The translations under genes and the position numbers were made by a program. Shown here piece after piece: positions 58,142 through 64,000 of a stretch of 64,000 bases of DNA; position 1 is the first letter of the stretch, and every line of letters starts with the position of its first letter. Origin of the DNA: Camellia lanceoleosa (lineage: Eukaryota; Streptophyta; Magnoliopsida; Ericales; Theaceae); contig CM045763.1 of the NCBI GenBank assembly GCA_025200525.1, forward strand, positions 66,103,018 through 66,167,017, read 5' to 3'. The notes under the pieces are model-generated. The model was not told the origin of the DNA. It ran no database searches and saw nothing but the letters and a program-made list of their open reading frames with translations.

Positions 58142-59738
58142 CCTCCCCTTACAATATTATCTTGGGAAGGCCATGGTTGCATGCAATGGGGGCTGTTCCC
58201 TCAACATTGCATCAACTATTGCCGTTTCCAATAGAGCATGAAATAGAGGAGGTCAGAGGAGATCAGTTGCAGGTGAAGAATTGCTCCATGGAAGCAATGA
58301 AGTCCACCTGCAGCATACGAGAACCAGAGAAGACGGAGATCGAAGACAAGGATGTGGAGGTCCTAGAGGATGTCGGCAAGGAGCCAGCCGAGAAGAGTGA
58401 AGAAGCACTGAAGAAAATCCTCGTCCAGGAGGGGAATGAAGAACTCTTCTTTCTTTTCGGCTCGGGCTTAGCCGAGGAAGAGGAAAAAGAGTTGGAAGTT
58501 TTCTTGAGAGCAAATATTGAGGTGTTTGCTTGGACGCCTTACGAAATGCCTGGCATCGACCCTGAGGTCACTTGCCATAAACTGAACGTTGACAGGTTGG
58601 CTAAACTTGTAATCCAACGAGCAAGAAGACCGACGTTGATGCACGTCGAAGCAATAAAAGAGAAAGTAGATAGACTTCTGGAGGCCAGGGCCATTCGAGA
58701 GGTAAATTACCTGACATGGCTATCGAACATGGTAGTGGTGAAGAAAAAAAATGGTAAATGGAGGGTCTGCGTGGACTTTACCAGCCTAAACAAGGCCTGT
58801 CCCAAAGACAGCTTTCCTCTACCCAAGATTGACCAACTGGTAGACGCCACTTCGGGGCATGGAAGGATGAGCTTCCTGGATGCCTACAGGGGGTACCATC
58901 AGATAGCCATGTACCCCCCAAATGAAGAGAAGATCGCGTTTATCACCCCAAAAGGGCTGTATTGCTACAGAGTGATGCCTTTTGGGTTAAAAAACCCATG
59001 AGCAACTTACCAAAGACTGGTAACCAAGATGTTCAAACACCTGATTTGCGGAACGGTGGAGGTTTACATCGATGACATGGTCGTGAAGACCAAGGAACCT
59101 GAAGGTCACTTGGCTGACCTAAAAGTAGTCTTTGACATCCTTAAAACATATCGACTCTGACTCAATGCATCAAAGTGTGCGTTTGGAGTTGGATCTGGTA
59201 AATTCTTGGGATACGTGGTGACTAGAAGGGGCATTGAGGTGAGCCCAGATCAGATCAAGGCCATCTTGGAGTTGAAGAGCCCGAGGTCGGCAAAACAGGT
59301 GCAAATGCTAACTGGAAGGGCCGCAGCCCTGAATAGGTTCATCAGCAGAAGCTCAGACAAATGCAAACCTTTCTTTAACTTAGTGAAGAAAGCCACAGAC
59401 TTCTTATGGACCGAGGAGTGCGAAGCTACCTTGGCCGACCTGAAAAAGTATCTGACCACAGCCCCAGTTCTTTCAACTCCAGAACCTGGAGAGGCGTTGT
59501 TTTTATACTTAGTAGTTTCAGAAACTGCGATAAGCGCAGTGGTAATCCGAGAAGAAAATTGGGAACAAAGGGCTATTTACTATGTAAGCAAAACCTTGGC
59601 TGACGCAGAAACCAGGTATTTACCCCTAGAGAAGTTAGCGTTGGCATTAGTAATGGCTTCAAAGAAGCTAAACCATTACTTCCAAGCCCACAAGATTGTG
59701 GTGCTAACTGAACATCCATTGAAGTCCCTGTTGCAATA
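58142..59738 (+). pseudogene. D protease end, reverse transcriptase and RNase H
   Basis: Starts SPYNIILGRPWLHAMG, then an acidic linker, EVFAWTPYEMPGIDPEV, RT fingers (WLSNMVVVKKKNGKWRVCVD), FLDAYRGYHQIAM, CYRVMPFGLKN, a TGA stop at about 58,999, then VYIDDMVVKTKE (catalytic box). Another TGA follows (about 59,158), then [14 protein letters not shown] and RNase H ([43 protein letters not shown]), ending at a TAG at 59737-59739. Confidence 0.92.
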
Positions 59739-61713
59739 GGGAGACCTAACAGAAAGAATAGCCAGATGGGTAGTAGCCTTGGGCCAGTATGACTTGGAGT
59801 TCAGACCCAGAACGGCAATCAAAGGCCAAGTTTTGGCCGACTTCGTGGTCAAGTTCACGCCAGAATCCATCATACATCGGGTTCCGTTGAGCCGAGGTGA
59901 ACGATGCCCGAACAAGCAAAGAGAAGCCCAGCCAAAGGCAACAGAACAAAGGAAGGAAGAAAAACTTAGACCTTGCAGCATTTACATCGGCGACTCCTTT
60001 CGCCTGTTCGTCGATGGGAGTTCAAATCGACAAGGAGCGGGGGCAGGAGTAGTACTGGTATCTCCAGATAAACAGATATTGGAACAGTCCATTTGTTTGG
60101 GGTTCAAGGCCTCAAACAATGAAGCAGAGCATGAAGCACTAATTGTAGGACTGAGACTGGCAGCGGCAGCAGAAGTAGATGAGGTAATAGTCTTCTGTGA
60201 CTCCCAACTCATAGTCAACCAGACAACGGGCGAGTTTGCAGCCCGAGATGAAAGGATGTCGGCCTACGCAAAGGAGGTCAATAGGTTGGTGGCCTTGTTT
60301 CAGAATTGCCGACAACATCATGTTAGCCGAGATGATAACAGCCACGCTGATGCACTAGCCAACCTGGCTAGTGCAATACAACTTGGAAAAGCAAGGACAA
60401 TAATGGTCGACTACTTGTCGGCCCCGAGCATTGAACCACTGATTCCGGAACGCGAAGCAATATATGTAGACATGAGACCAAGCTGGATGGACGCAATAAT
60501 AGTATTCCTAAAAGAAGGAAAACTGCTAGATGATCACAAAGAGGCACACAAGATCAGATTGAAGTCAGCAAGATTCAGTCTGACAGTAGAAGGACATCTC
60601 TATAGAAGATCCTTTTTAGGACCCCTTTTAAGGTGTGTACATCCTTCACAAGTTGAAGATTTTTTATATGAAATACATGAAGGAATTTGTGGAAGCCACG
60701 CTGAGGGCAGATCACTTGCCCATAGGGCCATTACGCAGGGGTATTGGTGGCCCTATATGCAGAAAGATGCAGAAGCCTATGTGAAGAAATGTGAAAAGTG
60801 CCAAAGGTTTGCACCTCTGATACACCATCTAGCAACAAACCTAAACCCAGTATCCAGTCCTTGGCCGTTTGCCCAATGGGGCATGGATCTCGTTGGACAA
60901 CTCCCCCAAGCAACTGGACAAAGGAAGCACCTGCTGGTAGCAACAGATTATTTCACCAAATGGATAGAAGCTAAGCCCCTAGCCAATATCCGAGATGTAG
61001 ATATAAAAAGCTTCATATAGAAGAACATAATCACAAGACTTGGGATCTCAAGAGCAATAGTTGTCGACAATGGAACACAATTTGACAGTAAGCTAATCAA
61101 GAACTTTTGTGCAAAGTTCAAAATCAAGAATTATTTTTCTACCCCGAGTTTTCCTTAAAGCAATGGACAAGCAGAAGCATCCAACAAAGTCATCTTGGAT
61201 GTGATTAAGAAGAGGCTGCAAGCAGCAAAGGGAAAATGGGTGGATGAACTGCCAAGCATACTGTGGGCATATCAGACTACGCTGAGAAGATCAATTGGGA
61301 AATCCCCATTTGCCATGGCTTATGGCACAGAAGCAGTCATTCCTCTAGAAGTCGACATCCTAGGGATCAGAACCCAAGGAGTAGAGAATGGGACCAATGA
61401 TGTATTATTAGCCCGAGATCTGGATTTACTAGAAGAAAGAAGGGAGAGAGCTGCAATTCAGCTGGCGGCATATTAGCAGCAACCTACTAGGGCTTTTAAC
61501 AAGAGGGTTAACCCAAGGGAGTTCCAAGTCAGCGACCTAGTCTTGAGAAAAGTCGTCGGCAACAAGAAGGATCCCAGAGAGGGTAAGCTTGGCCTAAATT
61601 GGGGGGGACCTTATAAAATCACTTCGGTATTGGGCAATGGGGCTTGTCGGCTTGAAGATAATGAAGGCAAAGCGTTGCCAAGACCTTGGAATACTTGCAA
61701 TTTGAAATTTTTC
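59739..61713 (+). pseudogene. D aRNH and integrase
   Basis: After ERIARWVVALGQYDLEF, the archaeal-type RNase H: RLFVDGSSNRQGAG (Asp), ASNNEAEHEALIVGL (Glu), VFCDSQLIVNQ (Asp) and DDNSHADALANLAS (Asp). Integrase: SLAHRAITQGYWWP, CEKCQRFAP (zinc finger), WGMDLVGQLP (Asp), VVDNGTQFDSKL (Asp), SNGQAEASNKV (Glu), WAYQTTLRRSIGKSPFAMAY, then the C-terminal domain (VNPREFQVSDLVLRKV, NWGGPYKITSVLG) ending at 61713. In-frame stops at about 61,018, 61,157 and 61,474. Confidence 0.92.
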
Positions 61714-61891
61714 TAACATTAGACTTTTTTGTTCTTTATTATTTGCCGAAGTAAATAAATAAAGTTTTAGCTTGACTTTTTACACTTTTGACTAAAATGA
61801 TATTGGCCGACGTTTTTGGAATACATGCATAATGAGAACCCAAGTGGAACTTACGTTCACATTAGGGGGCAGAGAGTTAGAAAACGATTTT
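61714..61891. other. D pol 3' flank
   Basis: Contains AATAAATAAAG (61756), a likely poly(A) signal, and an AGGGGGCAGAGAG purine tract at 61864. No gene. Confidence 0.55.
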
Positions 61892-62690
61892 AACACTTGT
61901 TGAAATTTGAGAAAAATTTACAAGTTGAAGTTAAACCGAGATCATGTTTAACACTTGTTGAAATTTGTGAAAAATTTACAAATTGAAGTTAAACCGAGAT
62001 CATGTTTAATACTTATTGAAATTTGAAAAAAATTTACAAGTTGAAGTTAAACCGAGATCATGTTTAACACTTGTTGAAATTTGTGAAAAATTTACAAGTT
62101 GAAGTTAAACCGAGATCATGTTTAACACTTGTTGAAATTTGAGAAAAAATTACAAGTTGAAGTTAAACCAAGATTATATTTAACATTTGTTGAAACTTGA
62201 GAAAAGTTTACAAGTTGAAGTTAAACCGAAATCATGTTTAACACTTGTTGAAATTTGTGAAAAAATTTACAAGTTGAAGCTAAACTAAGGCTATGTTTAA
62301 CACTTGTTGAAACTTGAGAAAAGTTTACAAGTTGAAGTTAAACTAAGATTATGTCTATCACTTATTGAAATTTGAGAAAAATTTACAAGTTGAGTTAGGC
62401 CGAGATCACGTTTAGCACTTGTTGAAATTTGTGAAAAATTTACAAGTTGAAGTTAAACTGGGGCTATGTTTAACACTTGTTGAAACTTGAGAAAAGTTTA
62501 CAAGTTGAAGTTAAACTAAGATTATGTCTAACACTTGTTGAAATTTGAGAAAAATTTACAAGTTAAGTTAGGCCGAGATCACGTTTAGCACTTGTTGAAA
62601 CTTGAGAAAAGTTTACAAGTTGAAGTTAAACTAAGGTTATGTCTAACACTTGTTGAAATTTTTGAAAAATTTACAAGCTAAGGCCAAGAA
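61892..62690. repeat. 58-bp minisatellite, about 13-14 copies
   Basis: The unit runs ACACTTGTTGAAATTTG..., GAAAAATTTACAAGTTGAAG, TTAAACCGAGATCATGTTTA. Copies differ by a few bases; the first five are the most regular. Within each unit ACTTGT and ACAAGT, with AAATTT on each side, form an inverted repeat able to fold into a hairpin. Such arrays in the 3' region are known from TAT-lineage elements and are thought to seed satellite DNA. Confidence 0.92.
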
Positions 62691-62937
62691 TGTACTAAAC
62701 TGAGTACTTATAGCTGAGGTATTTCACCCCGAGAAAATTACAAAGATAAAGTGTGCGTTGAAGATATGAAAAATATTCAAAGTATGGAATCATATAAGAG
62801 CAATACAGAGAAGACAAAGATACAAGCATTCAGGAAACAAAGTTGTATTAAAAAGATGACATGTCGGCCAAAGCTTACAATTGTTCTAAAAAAAAGAGAT
62901 ACAAAAGTACAAAATACAAAGGAAAAAAGGACATCAA

Positions 62938-64000
62938 AATCAAGACTCTTTGGCAACACCAAATGGTTGGGTTTGAAGTTCAGAAGACTGCTGGGAGGAC
63001 ATATCGGTAGCCTTTTCAGCCGCGAGCTCGGCATCTATTTCTTGAAGGGTTTGATCAATGCTCTTGTCGGCGAGAGGCACGTCCGATGATGCCTTCTCTG
63101 GAGTAGCATCATTGGGAACCTCCTCACCCTCCTCATCTTGAGTCAAGTCCAGAACTTGTTCATTTGGACAAGGGTACTTGGCCCCAGCAGCCTCCTTTGA
63201 CTTCCTCACCAAAGTCTCCTCCTCAGACTCAGATTCATCGTCGGATTGACTTGGAGTTGGAGGAAATGGAAGAGCAATGATGTCGGCGTTCCGGAGGGGG
63301 AAGTCATCGAGGACTTCAAGCTTTTTTAGTAAAGTCATCCAACTAACGGTAAAACCCTTGTTGCATGCTTGCTTTACCTGTTTCTCATAATCCGCCGTGA
63401 CATCGGCCACCCCCTCAGCATATGCCTTTTCATCGGCAGCCTTAAGCTCGGCGTCTTTTGTAGACAAGGCATCTTGAAGTTCTTTCTGGGCCTGGGCCAT
63501 CTTCTTCTCAGCCTCTTTCTTTTGGGCCTCAAAAACCTTCTTGATGGCCTCTGCAAAATCTGCCCTCTTCTCGGCATCATCTTTGGCTTTAACAACAGCC
63601 TTGGCCTGGTCTTCCAAAGTCTTCATTTTTTATTGTAAGCTTTTATTGGTCTTTTGCAGATTGGAGACCTCCCTCCTCTTGTCGGCCAGCTCCTTTTGGT
63701 TCTCAAAGGCTTGCATTGAGAAGGAATAAGCATGCTGGATGGCCTGAAAATGAATAGAGCAAAGGTTATTTGAAAATTTTTTAAGTACAAAAAAGAAAGA
63801 AAGATACCAAGTGTGGAGACTTACTTGGACAGAACGTTGGAGCATCAAGGCGAAGTTCTCGTGCTCAGTCATCTCGGCGTTTCGGTCAAGATCGCTAGGG
63901 AGAAGCAAAGCGGTGCTAAGAGCGACGCCGACATGAATGTCGTTGGCACTATCCTCAACAAAGACTGGCCTGTCCTCCAAAGTAATAGGTAGAGCCCAGG
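62938..64000 (-). pseudogene. D antisense gene: coiled-coil protein of the 'putative gypsy type transposon' type, 3' part
   Basis: Two exons on the minus strand. The upstream exon (from beyond 64000 to 63825) reads EHENFALMLQRSVQ and ends CAA|GTAAGT. The intron ends TTTTCAG, and the next exon starts at 63743 (AIQHAYSFSMQAFENQKE), joining in frame. A long Ala/Glu/Lys-rich coiled coil follows (DDAEKRADFAEAIKKVF, AQKKEAEKKMAQAQKEL), then an acidic tail (DDESESEEETLV, LDLTQDEEGEEV), ending at a stop at 62938-62940. One TAA (63627-63629) breaks the coiled coil, likely from CAA. The arrangement (LMQRSVQ-type helix, then coiled coil) fits the antisense gene of TAT elements related to Pfam PF04195; the N-terminal domain is outside the window. 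Confidence 0.7.

Larger units (their letters stand above)
50901..64000 (+). mobile_element. D: TAT-lineage Ty3/gypsy retrotransposon with antisense gene (partial)
   Basis: Starts TGTGGGGAAAC in the copia gene and runs beyond the window. Order on the plus strand: LTR of about 0.5 kb, gag, protease, RT, RNase H, aRNH, integrase, then a minisatellite and an antisense spliced gene. The double RNase H puts it in the TAT lineage, but the short LTR, different gag and different antisense cargo separate it from B. The protease/RT junction is split by solo LTR C. Many in-frame stops. Confidence 0.9.

Overview
The window is nuclear DNA of a flowering plant, probably a dicot. Signs are AT-rich intergenic DNA with GA/CT microsatellites, plant-type splice sites, an Au-like SINE, Tourist-type and fold-back MITEs, and a deep nest of Ty1/copia and Ty3/gypsy LTR retrotransposons. 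There is no rRNA, tRNA, CRISPR or prokaryote-like operon. Species cannot be told from the sequence.

Left part (1-9049). The only host gene I can support is the first coding exon of an MBD10/MBD11-type methyl-CpG-binding-domain protein (minus strand, 4556-4645). Its first intron must run left, across a SINE fragment, a 5'-truncated LINE inserted into a tandem duplication, and an unrecognised coding-like relic. Upstream of the gene (4700-8100) is AT-rich DNA with small inverted-repeat elements. At 8101-9049 lies a decayed pararetrovirus-like coding segment split by a 210-bp Tourist-like MITE with a TTA target duplication.

Right part (9050-64000): a retrotransposon nest. (i) A minus-strand copia element occupies 9050-11469 and 50505-50900. 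(ii) It is split by G1, a Tekay-type chromovirus (11470-50504, perfect 5-bp target duplication GGTTG, LTRs of about 2.4 kb, initiator-Met primer site, chromodomain). (iii) G1's 3' LTR holds solo LTR A (12368-16517, duplication CCTAC). (iv) G1's integrase gene is split by element B (18469-43786), a 25-kb TAT/Ogre-like element with LTRs of about 4.3 kb. (v) The copia is split again at 50900 by element D, a second TAT-lineage element on the plus strand that runs off the window. (vi) D's protease/RT junction is split by solo LTR C (53586-58141, duplication CCTCC). In each case reading frames resume across the insertion, so the order of events can be read directly.

Element B is the most interesting object. 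Its gag-pol runs on the minus strand (38.6 to 31.0 kb). Between pol and the 3' LTR it carries two intron-containing genes in antisense orientation, both related to plant mobile domain (PMD) families. Each is preceded by a GGCCGGCC palindrome cluster 43-57 bp before a TATA box, and the same module occurs in B's own LTRs. B's LTRs, and solo LTRs A and C, also carry an embedded copy of the first 12 bases of the primer-binding site and a conserved splice donor. Element D carries a different antisense gene (coiled-coil, spliced) and a 58-bp minisatellite whose unit can form a hairpin. Nearly all element genes have stops or frameshifts, so these are old copies; conserved structure rather than intact function is the informative part.
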